From Loripinus fragilis (Eukaryota; Mollusca; Bivalvia; Lucinida; Lucinidae), in assembly GCA_964019695.1 (NCBI GenBank), contig OZ026517.1:78657252-78721251 (forward strand): DNA of 64,000 nt, written 5' to 3'. Positions 1-11,384 of this stretch are shown here, in pieces. The position numbers and the translations under genes are program-made. A model generated the notes under the pieces. It ran no database searches. It worked only from the letters and a program-made list of their open reading frames with translations, and was not told the origin of the DNA. The stretch's first letter is position 1; every line of letters starts with the position of its first letter.

Positions 1-548
1 TATTTTCAGTCAGACAGAAAAACAGTAAGGATTTTGCTCGGATAGCTCCACAGACACCAGCTGATCTTAATTGACAGTACATGTATTTGAAAAAAAGGAT
101 AAATCCAGACTCAGCAGGACTTGGTTTATATTTAAATGTTCTTCAGAGCATCAACATGCAACAGCTGCCATCCAGCAGTCCAATTTATTCCAGAATTGCA
201 GGATTAGTATGGCTATCAGTAGCCAGGAGGCTGTAGAGGCTTCTATGATGAACACATACTTCACTGACAAGAGGGACACCGCAGGCAGTTTGGTCCCTCA
301 GCTGAACATGCTGAATGGTGATAAATGAGGTAAGATTTTGACCTTAGTATGAACAGTAAATATATTTGCGCTGATGAGATTACTGCAAAACATTGAGAGA
401 CTGACCCAGAATCTAGGTAGCTGTACAATTATCTAAATAAGTAAAACAGATGTGTTTAACACAAGTCCCCCACCCACATTCTTCCAGAGCGCTGCAAGTC
501 ACCAATTGTTATGTACTAAGTACTACTAGTCAATTGTATAGGCTCAAG
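1..548. other. unassigned AT-rich sequence
   Basis: No feature recognised. Short open frames here show no motif or repeat that I can relate to a protein family. The stretch ends where the minisatellite element at about 549 begins. Confidence 0.5.
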
Positions 549-1480
549 GTGAGCTATTGTGATCATAGGATGTCCGTCCTCCGTCAACAATTTCCTTTAA
601 ATAATGTCTCCTTCTGTACCACTTTGTGGTATTTCACTAAACTACACAGAAATCATGCTTCAAAGCACTTGATGGGCTATTGTGATCGTTGGAAGTCCGT
701 CGTCGTCTGTGGTCAACATTTGCATCAAAGGACATTTCCTAAACTACTAGCTGGATTTTTACCAAACTTGGCAGGAATGATCTTTATTTAGCCCTCTTTG
801 ATAATTGTTCAAATGATTTTGGTCAACACAGGCTAAAAATAGATTTTCAAGATGACAAATTTAAAAATGTTCTTGTCTGAAACCACAAGCCATATAGATT
901 TGATATTTGGTATGTGCATCATCTAAGTGACCTCTACCAAGCTTGTTCAAATTATGCCCATTATGCCCATGGGTCATAAATGGGCCTGTCTCTGGGGTTA
1001 CATGTGATACATAGGCTTATATAGGGAAAACATAAAAAAAATCTTCTTGTCTAAAACCACAAGGCATAGAGCTTTGATATTTGGTATGTAGCATCACCAA
1101 GACTAGTGGACCTCTACCAAGTTTGTTCAAATTATGATCCAGGTCCACCAAGTTTGTTCAAATTATGACCCTGGGGCCAAAAATGGTCCTGTCCCAAGGG
1201 GCCACATGTTTTATACAGGCTTATGGAAAACATGAAAAAATCTTCTTGTATGAAACCACAAATCATAGAGCCTTGATATTTGATATGAAGTATAACCTAG
1301 TAGACCTCTACCACATTTGTTCAAGTTATACTCCTGGGGCCAAAAATGTTCCCGCCTCAGTGGTCACATGATTTACTATTTTACATAGGCTTTAATAAGG
1401 AAAACTTGAAAAAATCTTCTTGTCTGAAACTACAAGGCTTAGAGCCTTGATATTTGGTATGTAGCATCACCTCAATTTTT
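549..1480 (+). repeat. minisatellite-bearing element, family i
   Basis: Starts with two related blocks reading CTATTGTGATC followed by a CCGTC-rich stretch (about 553-590 and 671-715). Then come tandem monomers of about 175-200 bp. The phrase TTGATATTTGGTATG recurs near 900, 1076, 1275 and 1449, and CCTCTACCAAG-TTTGTTCAAATTATG recurs in each monomer. The same family appears on the minus strand at 47230-47405 and 50750-51115. It is non-coding. I read it as a non-autonomous mobile element carrying an internal array. The type is, from memory, common in bivalves. The right boundary is where the next repeat type begins, not a defined terminus. Confidence 0.7.
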
Positions 1481-1483
1481 TTG

Positions 1484-2420
1484 ATATTTTTGTCATCTGC
1501 TGTCTTTTTTAAAATTAATTTACTATATAGTTCTCAGAGAGTCAAACAGTTTGGATTTAGATCTGGCCCAATATTTTGTTTTTCCTGATTTGGTTCCAAA
1601 TCTGTTTGCAAAGGTTATCAGCAGACAACAATTGCAGGCAGAGTAACTTCAGCAGTGTTTATTTAACCAACTTGCAGGGTACCACTTATTTGTATGCCTT
1701 TGCAAGCAAAGTAGAAAACAATATACATCCTGATCAGCTGGCTTCAGGACCAGGAAAATGTTTAGGTATTTTGTCATCTGCTGTCTTTTCTAAATTAATT
1801 TACTATATAGATTACCATATAGATCACCATCAGAGAGTCAAACAGTTTGGATCCAGATCAGGTCTGACATTTTGTCGGTCCTGATCTGGCTTAAACTGTT
1901 TGCAAAGGTTATCAGCAGACAACAATTGCAGGCAAAGAGTAACTTTAGCAGTGTATATCTAACCAACTTGCAGGGTACAGTAAGCGCAATGTTTACCGCC
2001 GTCGCCCTGGGCCCTGTTATCTGTTAAACTAACGGTACCGGAGCAAACATTGAAGGCATTATACCACTTATTTGTATGCATTTACAAGCAGAGTAGAAAA
2101 CAATATACATCCTGATCAGCTGATTCAGGACCAGGCAAATGTTTAGGTATTTGTCATCTGCTGTCTTTTCTAAATGAATTTACTATATAGTTCCTTAATG
2201 ATCACCATCAGAGAGTCATACAGTTTGGACCCAGATCAGGTCTGACATTTTGTCGGTCCTGATCTGGCTCTAAAACTGTTTGCAAAGGTTATCAGCAGAC
2301 AACAATTTCAGGCAAAGAGTAACTTTAGCAGTGTATATCTAACCAACTTGCAGGGTTCCACTTAATAGTATGCATTAACAAGCAGAGTAGAAAACAATAT
2401 GCATCCTGATCAGCTGGATA
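1484..2420 (+). repeat. three tandem units with an AGATCAGG palindrome
   Basis: Three direct copies (about 1484-1765, 1766-2127, 2128-2420). Each reads: TTGTCATCTGCTGTC, a TTTACTATATAG stretch, AAACAGTTTGGA, AGATCAGG-type palindrome, GCAAAGGTTATCAGCAGAC, AACTTGCAGGGT, and CATCCTGATCAGCTG. The middle copy carries an 85-bp insert. Single copies of the same unit occur in each segment of the large array (about 6895-7180, 10625-11440, 15750-16560), so this unit predates the array. No coding potential is seen. Confidence 0.75.
1978..2062. mobile_element. 85-bp insert in the middle tandem unit
   Basis: The neighbours read CAGGGT(ACC/TCC)ACTTA without interruption. The middle unit has about 85 extra GC-richer bases between CAGGGTAC and ACCACTTA. 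Its ends contain CAATGTTT and AAACATTG, an inverted pair. It is probably a small MITE; the superfamily is unknown. Confidence 0.45.
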
Positions 2421-3290
2421 ACAATTTGAATAATAAGCTTGTTTCTACTTTGATTAAAATATGAAAAAAAAGTACATTTCAATTTCCAATTCAAGGTATG
2501 CCGAAATCACCAGAAAAAAAGGAAATATCCATTTTAATGTTAATTTTATGCCTTTATATGATATAAATGATAGTAGAATAATTGATAAGTTTACAAAAGG
2601 CTTATATTTTAATGTGCCAGCAAATTAATATTTCAATAAAAAATATAGCAACACATTATAGCAATTTGAAAGTGATTTTTTTTATCAACATATTTTTAAA
2701 AACAGACTAGAAATAAGCATATTATACTAATTCTTATCATATTATTGCATTAAGTAAACAATAAAAAGGTGATTTCTTACTTTTATCTCGTGATTTCAGT
2801 GATTTTCTGGTGATTTCGGTGATTTCTGTTGATTTCGGTTAATCATGGCACCGAATCAGGAGATGGGATTCTCTCCAGTTATATAACAATATGTCATATT
2901 GGTTTGTGCAATAATTTTTTCAGGGTGAACAGCATCTCACAGATAAGATAGTTTGGTCTCAGAGAAAGTCCAGTTCTAAGGAGTCCATTGACCACAGTCA
3001 CCAACTTACAGCAATATCTGGGAATTATACCTCTTTCATTTTAATGTTTGATAAGAGTACAGATTTGTTACTCACTGAGCCAAATTTTAACTACTCAGTA
3101 TGGTCTCAGCAAGAGTTGAACATATAACATCTTTCTTGGCCATTAGGACTCTATTCCAATATTGAATCCCTAACCCATGATTTCTGGATGTGATAAATAA
3201 GGAACAAGTTCTGCTGGACAAACTGATTGGCTTGTCGAATGATGGCCAGTGATGGGCAGCTTCAATGTCAGCAGGAAATCAGGAGTGGTA
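2421..3290. other. AT-rich sequence with a short GTGATTTC repeat
   Basis: Mostly unassigned. Around 2772-2840 the words GTGATTTC, GTGATTTTCTG and GATTTCGGT recur, a weak degenerate tandem repeat. No gene seen. Confidence 0.4.
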
Positions 3291-3294
3291 CAAG

Positions 3295-3392
3295 ACACTT
3301 TAACCTGAGACTGATTGGTACTGGTTCAACACAGAAGACCCATCCCGACATGACTGAAAAATTATTGACGGGTTGAAGAAACAAATCATCCA
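3295..3392 (+). mobile_element. 3' fragment of tRNA-derived SINE (type 1)
   Basis: TACTGGTTCAACACAGAAGA, CCCATCCCGACATGACTGAA and ATTGACGGGTTGAAG match the 3' half of the full SINE at 9776-9964. The tRNA-like head is absent. Confidence 0.55.
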
Positions 3393-3739
3393 TAATCAAA
3401 CACTTTGGATCCAGATTAGGACCGACTTCAGTGTTAAATCCATTAAATTTTCAGTGGTCATTTTCATGTGATTTCAGATGGAAAAACACTGTCTAATATT
3501 TGCCCATTTGCATGATGTTGATGATGGCCAACTCTACCTTTAGCAAGGGGCCATTTGATACAAAAGGGGGCCACTAAAAGGGGGCCAGTGGCCGCCTCTA
3601 GATTTTGCAGAGGTAGTCAGCAGACAACAATAATAGGCAAAAAAGTTAACTCATAAAGTGCCACATACAATTTGCAGCAGACGACAGTTGCAAATTTTGC
3701 TGCTTTTTCAAAGAATAAAAAAACAAATAAGACACGACG

Positions 3740-3779
3740 TTTCATGAGAATCGTCTGCTGGCAGACGATTCTCATGAAA
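3740..3779. repeat. perfect 19-bp-arm hairpin
   Basis: TTTCATGAGAATCGTCTGC is followed, after TG, by its exact reverse complement. The arm includes CGTCTGC, a word also found in the dispersed foldback family. It may be a minimal foldback element. Confidence 0.85.
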
Positions 3780-4070
3780 TATCATACCTTATTTTATTCA
3801 AAAATTAGGAAAGTTGTCGCCATATTTGTCATCTGCTGCTGTAGTGATTGGTGCTTTAAGGGTTAAATAGAAAAGACTGAAGAAATAATCAAATGTCATC
3901 TGTTTTAATAAAATGCATAATTTTAAGCTGTATAACTTTTAAATATTGAAATAGATGAGTTTATATGTACATGGAGTTTGGTCTAACATAAGTCCAGATA
4001 AGTGAACTTTTATTGACAAAATTGTGAGAACATTATGCAATTTTTCAATCATTTGAACATTTGTTTTGGG

Positions 4071-4111
4071 TGCTCAAAAGAACCGTCTCATTGAGACGGC
4101 TCTTTTGAGCA
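4071..4111. repeat. TGCTCAAAAGA hairpin
   Basis: TGCTCAAAAGAACCGTCTCA pairs with TTGAGACGGCTCTTTTGAGCA with one mismatch. A diverged version occurs inside the 536-bp element (near 11070-11113 and 16194-16237). Confidence 0.8.
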
Positions 4112-4367
4112 TCAAGAAAATTGTTTTTTGATATGATTTTTAAGCACATTCAACTGGATACCTAAAGTGTATTAGCAATTTTCTATAATGGACTTAACTG
4201 ATAAGAGACTGCCTGCAGCCAAATCAAGGACAGGTGCCATACTGGGAATTTAGTCATATAGTACACAGGTATAGGTTAACCTCTCAATAGCCCTTCAAGA
4301 GCCTCTATATCACCAAATGAGAGTTTTTATCTGAACATCCAGAATATCTGTTCTGGTTGCTTTATTT

Positions 4368-4553
4368 TATGTGATTCTTTACATCCCATGAACAATCTTT
4401 CAGCTATAAAGGGATGGGTCTTCCGGGGTTGAACCAGGACTAAGCTAGGATTAATGTGTCCTGCTCAAGGACACAACGCAGTGATGCCGGTGATGCTCTA
4501 ACCCGGGGGCCATCTGTCTCGAGTCAAGCACTCTACCACTGAGCCACTGCACT
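4368..4553 (-). mobile_element. tRNA-derived SINE (type 1)
   Basis: On the minus strand it reads GTGGCTCAGTGGTAGAGTGC (tRNA A-box region), a degraded B-box region near GGTTAGAGC, GTCACTGCG/TTGTGTCC, TCCTAGCTTAGTCC, AACCCCGGAAGACCC, and a tail ending near GATGTAAAGAATC. Compared with the SINE at 9776 it is diverged, with a damaged B box. A second copy lies immediately to the right. Confidence 0.8.
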
Positions 4554-4596
4554 CCTGGTTTTGGTTTTGAAATAACAATTTTTTGTTTTTTGTTTT

Positions 4597-4789
4597 GTTT
4601 GATTTGATTCTTTACGTCCACTCAACAATCTTTCAGTTATGCGGGACGGGTCTTCCTGGGTTGAACCAGTACTAAGCTAGGATAAATGTGTCTTGCTCAA
4701 GGACACAACGCAGTGACGCCGGTGAGGCTCGAACCCGCGGCCCTTCGGTCTCGAGTCAAGCACTCTACCACTGAGCCACTGCACTCCTG
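4597..4789 (-). mobile_element. tRNA-derived SINE (type 1), adjacent copy
   Basis: Same family as its neighbour, but with an intact B box on the minus strand (GGGTTCGAGCC) and a 3' end reading GAGTGGACGTAAAGAATCAA. About 27 bp (CTGGTTTTGGTTTTGAAATA followed by ACAATTT) occur on both sides of this copy, at 4553-4579 and 4789-4815. They look like an unusually long target duplication, or a trace of tandem duplication. Confidence 0.85.
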
Positions 4790-5326
4790 GTTTTGGTTTT
4801 GAAATAACAATTTGAAAATTATTTTCTTATAAGCACTTTCATCTGGAGGCCAAATAGTGGATTTGGAATTGGACATATTAAGTCACCTGGCTATTAAGTG
4901 CTCAAACTGAGCTATACTTTTAATATTGCCTTCAAATATGTCTGCAAGATGTGAATGGTGTGTCTGTCATTTGTGTGTCAAGACATGAGGCCCTTCTGAA
5001 CACTAAACTTAGCATGTGCATTTTCAATTGACAGCACACCATGAGGTCAGGTCATGAATGTTTGCATGCCGGATAGTTTTACAAGCTTTTGTTGTCCTCT
5101 ACTGATCAGTGCCTTAACCCTTGTTCTGCTGCATAAATATGAATATGGCACATTCACTTCTGTTTTCCCAGTGGAATCTTATGCTGTCTGGAAAGCAGTC
5201 AGATCTAGATCTCATGTCCACAGATGTGTTCACTAGATTTAGCCAGCTGATTCTGGATTTACTCTCTTTTCTAAAGATTACATATCCGGTTTCAGCAGGA
5301 CAAGGGTTTATCCATCATTTTATGGG

Positions 5327-5398
5327 ACATTGGCAAACAGTACATAACCAGATCAGATATGACATAATGTGACCTCTGATCAGGTTCTGCACTGTTTC
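5327..5398. mobile_element. short palindromic element (ACCAGATCAGA family)
   Basis: GGCAAACAGTACATAACCAG, ATCAGATATGACAT, then its imperfect reverse complement ending CTCTGATCAGGTTCTGCACTG/TTT. Related copies lie at 31443-31513 and 46766-46833. About 72 bp, non-coding. Confidence 0.65.
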
Positions 5399-7302
5399 CT
5401 AACATTACATACTTTTAATATTTGAGTGTCATTATAATCCCAACTGGAGATGGATGCATTCAATTGGAAATTCAATTTGTGACTGGGGAGGAATTATTGA
5501 AAATTTACAAGCCATTCTTTGAGGAAGTATGTATTAAATGGGTTAGTGCTATCATGTCCCCCAAAATGTTTGTTCCTGAAATGTCTACTGTGCCAAAATG
5601 TCTATTCCCATGATGTCTACTATGGCAACTTGCAAGACCAGGCGGATGTCCATGCCCGTTTCAGCAATCTCCGATCCCCAGTATGCATCGTATTAACATT
5701 TTTACCTGCTAGGGACAATTTGAAAACAGTTTAGATCTGGATAAAGACTGTCAAAACGGTATGGACCCAGATCAGGGCCACCAGAATGTCGATCATGATC
5801 ATGATTCAAACCGACTGACACTCTTATAGTGTGTTCCTGAAAAAATTTATGGAAAAAAGTATTTTTAAAAAAAAAAAGCCAGCTGATGACAAAAAGTTTA
5901 TAGAAAAAGATCTTTCTGGTTCTATTGTATTGTATTTGAATTTAAGGTACAACTTGCATTTTATATTGTAGAACAGTGACCTATGTCACTTTACAGAAAT
6001 GTGTAGAAAGACCCTTGTCACTGTGTATAACATTTTATCAGACAGAGAATGTCGTCCGCTGATAACCTTGCAAACAGTTAGGACCGAGATCAGAACCAAT
6101 TGAAAGTCATTCCTGGTCTGCATCCAAAATGTTTGACATCTAATTGAAATCCTGAAAGAATTTTTGCAAAAGACATAAAAAGTATTCAACTAGTTAAAAA
6201 GATCTTTTTGGTTTTAATGGTCAGCAGACCTCAAAACATGAATGTGGGCATGTTTGGATTTGTTCATCTAAATTGAAGTGTTCTTGTTACCCTGGCAACA
6301 AATAGCAGGCTTCTGACCACATGGTGAGGCTATTACCTGGTCACTTATCCCAATAAACACAGAAATTTCAGTTTTACACTGTCAATCACATACCAGCTTT
6401 AGCAAACAGTGTAGATACAGATGAGAAGCAGCTAATAAGGAAATAGTTAAATCATTAAGGTCCTTTAAGATAGTCTTCTGGAATTACCTTTTAGTGAATA
6501 AATTATTTTGTTCAAAGCACACAAAAAATAGTCCCTGATCAGACTGCATTGAATTTTTTTATATAAATCTTTACATGCGACATACTTAGTGATTTTGTTG
6601 TCGTCTGCTGACTCCTTTCAAAATAAATATTTTCAAGAAATTTCAGGAAAAAAATCAAGGTGTCAAATTGTATGGATCCAGATCAGGACCTAACATACTG
6701 TTGGTCCTGATCTGACTCCAAACTGCTCATGAATGTTATCAGCAGATGACAAAAGTTAGATGATCAGTTGTATCCAAAAACGGGATATATCTAGGTTCAG
6801 CAGGACAAAGGTTAATTTGATATTTATGCAAGTGCATTTATTATAACATAGTCTCGACAAGCATCCATTTCTATTTTACTCTGCTTGTTGGAAATTATTT
6901 AGGTATTTTGTCATCTGTCTTTTCTAAATTAATTAACTATATAGTTCCTTCATTATCACTATCAGAGAGTCAAACAGTTTGGATTCAGATCAGGTCTGAC
7001 ATTTCGTCGGTGCTGATCTGGTTCTAAAACTGTTTGCAAAGGTTATCAGCAGACAACAATTTTAGGCAAAGAGAAACTTCAGCAGTGTATATCTAATCAA
7101 CTTGCAGGGTTCCACTTGGTAGTATGCATTTATAACCAAAGTAGAAAACAATATGTATCCTGATCAGCTGGTTTCAGGCCAGCTGATTCAGATCTATACT
7201 GTTTTCAAAACAAGTTATACCCAGGTACAGCATGGTATGGGCCATTTTACATTATTTACAGGTCATCATATTTCTTTAATTTTTATTTTTGTTAATTTTC
7301 TC

Positions 7303-7326
7303 CGAATTTTATGCACATAAAATTCG
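7303..7326. repeat. perfect hairpin CGAATTTTATG
   Basis: CGAATTTTATG-CA-CATAAAATTCG. It is repeated unchanged in units 2 (about 11579-11602) and 3 (about 16703-16726). Confidence 0.8.
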
Positions 7327-8170
7327 ACAAAAACACAGAAGAAATTTAGGATACTGCCTAATTATGACTATTTCCTATGAGTGTAGATCCAGATCAGCTA
7401 GCTTCTGAGAGGCCAGCTGATCAGGATCCACACTGTAAGGTACAAGAATTGTCATAGGTAAAATAATAAATCGATAGAAGAGAAATGAACAAAATATTCA
7501 CTAAAAATATATATACAAACTACAAACATGTACTTAAAATGAATAGTTTAGCATTTTAAAAGGATTTTTGCTTGGGAGTATATATTGTGGGAGTATCATT
7601 TTGGGAGCAGACATAGACGGCGTGTGTAAAAACAAAAACCTTACACCCTATTGCACATTATGTTTACTAAGTTTAGACATAGAGTGCATTAATAGTGGAC
7701 ATCATGCAATTCACATAACAACTTAAGTTATAATTCATTACTCGAATATTAAGCGAATAAAGAAATGTGCTTCATGCAAGATTGTCATTTTGTATCCTGC
7801 TTGATAACTTATATCACTTTAACTATCCTTGTTAGCAAAGACTTTTGTCATCTGCTGATAACCTTTGCAAACAGTAAGGACCCAGATCTGGAACGAGAAG
7901 AATGTCGATCCTGATCTTGATCCAAAAGGATTGACACTCTAATAGTGCGTTCCTGAAAGAATTTATTGAAAAAAGTAATTTAAAAAAAAAAGTCAGCAGA
8001 CGACAAAAAAGTTTATAGATAAAGATCTTTCTGGTTCTATTGTATTGTTATAATTTATAACTCGAAAATATTAAGCGAATAAAGAAATGTGCTTCATGCT
8101 AGATTGTCATTTTGTATCCTGCTTGATAACTTATGTTATTTTGAATTATATCATTTTAACTATCCTTGTT

Positions 8171-9240
8171 AACTAGGTTGCAAGGCAGTAGACATTAGAA
8201 TAAAAACCCGTATTATTAGCTTTTGGATGAATATTGTGAATGGTAAACAAACAATACTATCAAAATGGTTATACTTACTTCTACTAGGAGAATATGATGG
8301 TGGCATCCATCAACATAAATGGATCCATTTTATTAAACATATTCTAATATCTGTTGGGCTTCCCGATCTTTTAAACAAGGAAGTCATTGAAAACCCAAAA
8401 TCAATCAAAAATCAAATCTCTACAACTCTATCAGACCTTTGTGTTCAGGAGTGGCATAACAAAGTAACTTCATCCTCTAAAGGAAAGAATTATACTCTTT
8501 TCAAGCAAGATTTAAATTTTGAAAATTACCTAATCAAATTAAATAGGAAACACTGTTCTTCATTGTTAAAGTTTAGGTTAAGTAATCATCGGCTTCCAGT
8601 TGAAACTGGTCGCTGGGAAAACACACCTTTAGAAGACAGAAAATGCACATTATGTAGCAAACATGATATCGGTGACGGATTTCACTATCTTTTTGTTGTT
8701 GATCACTTTATAATCTGACAGAAAGAAATATTTAAGATCATATTTTTACAAAAGTCCTAACATTATAAAATTCAAAGAACTATTTTCTTCAGCAAATACC
8801 AGGAAGCTTGTAAAGTATATAATCAAGTTTTGTAGAAATTATAATGAATAAATTTTCATGTGCAGCCTAACCCTAAAAGAGTCAATCATTACGATAATAT
8901 ACTTCTTACTATGTCTTGGCTTAAATTTCATGGGAATAACCTGATTATAGACAACTCACTTGATATGTCAAATCATGCGAATTGTCTATAATCAATAATG
9001 TGAAGCCTTATTTTGTTTCTTAATGAAGCAACAACAGTCGATTATGTTGCCTACTGTAAGTTATAGAAGGCTCTTTCAGGGTTGATTTTGCTCGCATTTT
9101 AATTTTCACCTTTTTCATGCTCTTTGTACTCATGTATTTTATGTACATCATGTATATGCTTTGTTTTTGTATCTTATGCCTTTACGCTATCTATGAGTGG
9201 TCTGAGTTTTATGTCAATAAATATATGTTCTGTTCTGTTA
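8171..9240 (+). pseudogene. 5'-truncated LINE 3' end, array unit 1
   Basis: The open frame 8227-8718 encodes the C-terminal tail of a non-LTR retrotransposon ORF2-type protein, downstream of the reverse transcriptase. Visible features are SLLKFRLSNHRLPVETGRW, then a zinc-knuckle-like C-x2-C (CTLC) followed by FHYLFV. The final knuckle cysteine is Val here. One extra A after CACTTTATA shifts the frame; without it the frame would run to about 8853, as it does in unit 3. The 3' UTR (8854-9240) contains a 13-bp-arm hairpin, an AATAAA near 9217 and a TTCTG-repeat tail. TGTTAAC occurs at both ends as a possible target duplication. The tail type suggests the CR1/L2 group, an inference. There is no EN or RT domain, so it cannot move by itself. 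Confidence 0.75.
8939..8993 (+). other. LINE 3' UTR hairpin
   Basis: CTGATTATAGACAA pairs with TTGTCTATAATCA across about 27 bases. It is kept in all three units (about 14273-14326 and 19613-19667), although the loop and flanks vary. In many LINEs a 3' stem-loop is recognised by the reverse transcriptase; that role here is inference. Confidence 0.55.
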
Positions 9241-9775
9241 ACAAAGACTTTTGTCATCTGCTGATAACCTTTGCAAACAGTAAGGATCCAGATCAGGGCC
9301 GAGAAGAATGTTGATCCTTATCTTGATCCAAACCGACTGACACTCTAATAGTGTGTTCCTGAAAGAATTTATTGAAAAAAGTTATTTAAAAAAAAAAAGT
9401 CAGCAGACGACAAAAAGTTTATAGAAAAAAGATCTTTCTGGTTCTATTGTATTGTATTTGAATTTAAGGTACAACTTGCATTTTATAATGTAGAACAGTG
9501 ACCTATGTCACTGTACAGAAATGTGTAGAAAGACCCTTGTTACTGTGTATAACATTTTATCAGACAGACAATGTCGTCTGCTGATAACCTTGCAAACAGT
9601 TGGGACCAAGATCAGAACCAATTGAAAGTCATTCCTGGTCTGCATCCAAAATGTTTGACATCTAATTGAGTTCCTGAAAGAATTTTTGCAAAAGACATAA
9701 AAAGTATTCAACTAGTTAAAAAAGATCTTTTTGGTTTTAATGGTCAGCAGACCTCAAAACATGAATGTGGGCATG

Positions 9776-9964
9776 GGAGCGCAGTGGCTCAGTGGTAGAG
9801 TGCTTGACTCGAGACCGAAGGGTAGCGGGTTCGAGCCTCACCGGCGTCACTGCGTTGTGGTCCTTGAGCAAGACACATTTATCCTAGCTTAGTACTGGTT
9901 AAACCCAGGAAGAACCGTCCCGCATAACTGAAAGATTGTTGAGTGGACGTAAAGAATCAAATCA
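9776..9964 (+). mobile_element. full tRNA-derived SINE (type 1) with target duplication
   Basis: Present only in unit 2. The head reads GTGGCTCAGTGGTAGAGTGC (A box) and GGGTTCGAGCC (B box), so it has an internal RNA polymerase III promoter. The body continues GGCGTCACTGCG, TCCTTGAGCAAGACAC, CCTAGCTTAGTACTGGTT and ends GAGTGGACGTAAAGAATCAA. AAACATGAATGTGGGCATG stands on both sides (about 9757-9775 and 9964-9982), a clean target duplication. The uninterrupted site is seen in units 1 (about 6233) and 3 (about 15090). The youth of the insertion relative to the array is therefore visible directly. Confidence 0.92.
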
Positions 9965-10848
9965 AACATGAATGTGGGCATGACTGGATTTGTTCATCTA
10001 AATTGAAGTGTTCTTGTTACCCTGGCAACAAATAGCAGGCTTCTGACCACATGGTGAGGCTATTACCCAATAAACACAGAATCTTCAGTTTTACACCGTC
10101 AATCACATACCAGCTATAACAAACAGTGTAGATACAGATGAGAAGCAGCTAATAAGGAAAGAGTTAAATCATTAAGGTCCTTTAAGATAGTCTTCTGGAA
10201 TTACCTTTTAGTGAATAAATTATTTTGTTCAAAGAACAAAAAAAATAGTCCCTGATCAGACTGCATTGCATTTTTTTATATAAATCTTTACATGCGACAT
10301 ACTTAGTGATTTTGTTGTCGTCTGCTGACTCCTTTCAAAATAAATATTTTCATGAAATTTCAGGAAAAAAATCAAAGTGTCAAATTGTATGGATCCAGAT
10401 CAGGACCAAACATACTGTTGGTCCTGATCTGACTCCAAACTGTTCATGAATGTTATCAGCAGATGACAAAAGTTTGATGATCAGTTGTTTCCAAAAACGG
10501 GATATATCTAGGTTCAGCAGGACAAAGGTTAATTTGATATTTATGCAAGTGCATTTATTATAACATAGTAACCCTATTTGTCTCGACAAGCATCCATTTC
10601 TATTTTACTCTGCTTGTTGGAAATTATTTAGGTATTTTGTCATCTGCTGTCTTTTCTAAATTAATTTACTATATAGTTCCTTCATTATCACTATCAGAGA
10701 GTCAAACAGTTTGGATTCAGATCAGGTCTGACATTTTGTCGGTGCTGATCTGGTTCTAAAACTGTTTGCAAAGGTTATCAGCAGACAACAATTGTAGGCA
10801 AAGAGAAACTTCAGCAGTGTATATCTAACCAACTTGCAGGGTTCCACT

Positions 10849-11384
10849 CATCTTGTCCTACCAAGGGTTGTGATTGTCTAATCTAACCCTTGGCCTCACA
10901 GCTTTGATTTTCTCCGACTGAATAGGTTATAAGCCGAAAATAGTAACAATTAATATGATCAATCATAAAGCGGTGCAAAAGATCGATAAACACCAGGCCT
11001 CCAGATAAGACGGCGTGATCAATTTACATTCAGTTTTCTTAATTTACAACTAAAATGTACATTTAATGTGCTCAAAAGAACTGTCACAATAAGATGGTTA
11101 TTTTGAGCACCCATAACATAATTTTGAACTTAATTATAGAAGAAAAATAAAAAAATACGACCAAAATCTTTGCTTATCTGGACTTATGGAGACTTAGCAG
11201 GCGGTGCACATTAGATGCCGATAAACTGCTACATTCAATCTGATTGGCAGGAAGGGATTATCGAAAAAATCCTTCCTGGCGTTTTCATTGGTCGATTAGT
11301 CTGCGCTAATAATAAATTTTGAGGGTCGTGAGGCGAAGGGTTTGTCGAAAGGTAGATACGACGAAACCTTCGTTGGTGAAGATG
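10849..11384. mobile_element. 536-bp TIR element with 9-bp target duplication (unit 2)
   Basis: GGTTCCACT stands on both sides (10840-10848 and 11385-11393); unit 1 has it once. The ends are inverted repeats: CATCTTGTCCTACCAAGGGT on the left, and CATCTTCACCAACGAAGGTT as the reverse complement of the right. Inside are two hairpins (TGCTCAAAAGA type, and GGCAGGAAGGGATT with AATCCTTCCTGGC). There is no open frame, so it is non-autonomous. A 9-bp duplication fits Mutator-like elements, but the superfamily is not certain. Confidence 0.85.

Noticed and set aside
9776..9850. Possible tRNA gene (A and B boxes)
   Set aside because: The boxes belong to a SINE head: target duplications flank the whole 189-bp unit, and similar heads occur at 4.5, 4.7, 35.4 and 51.7 kb, without a foldable acceptor stem.
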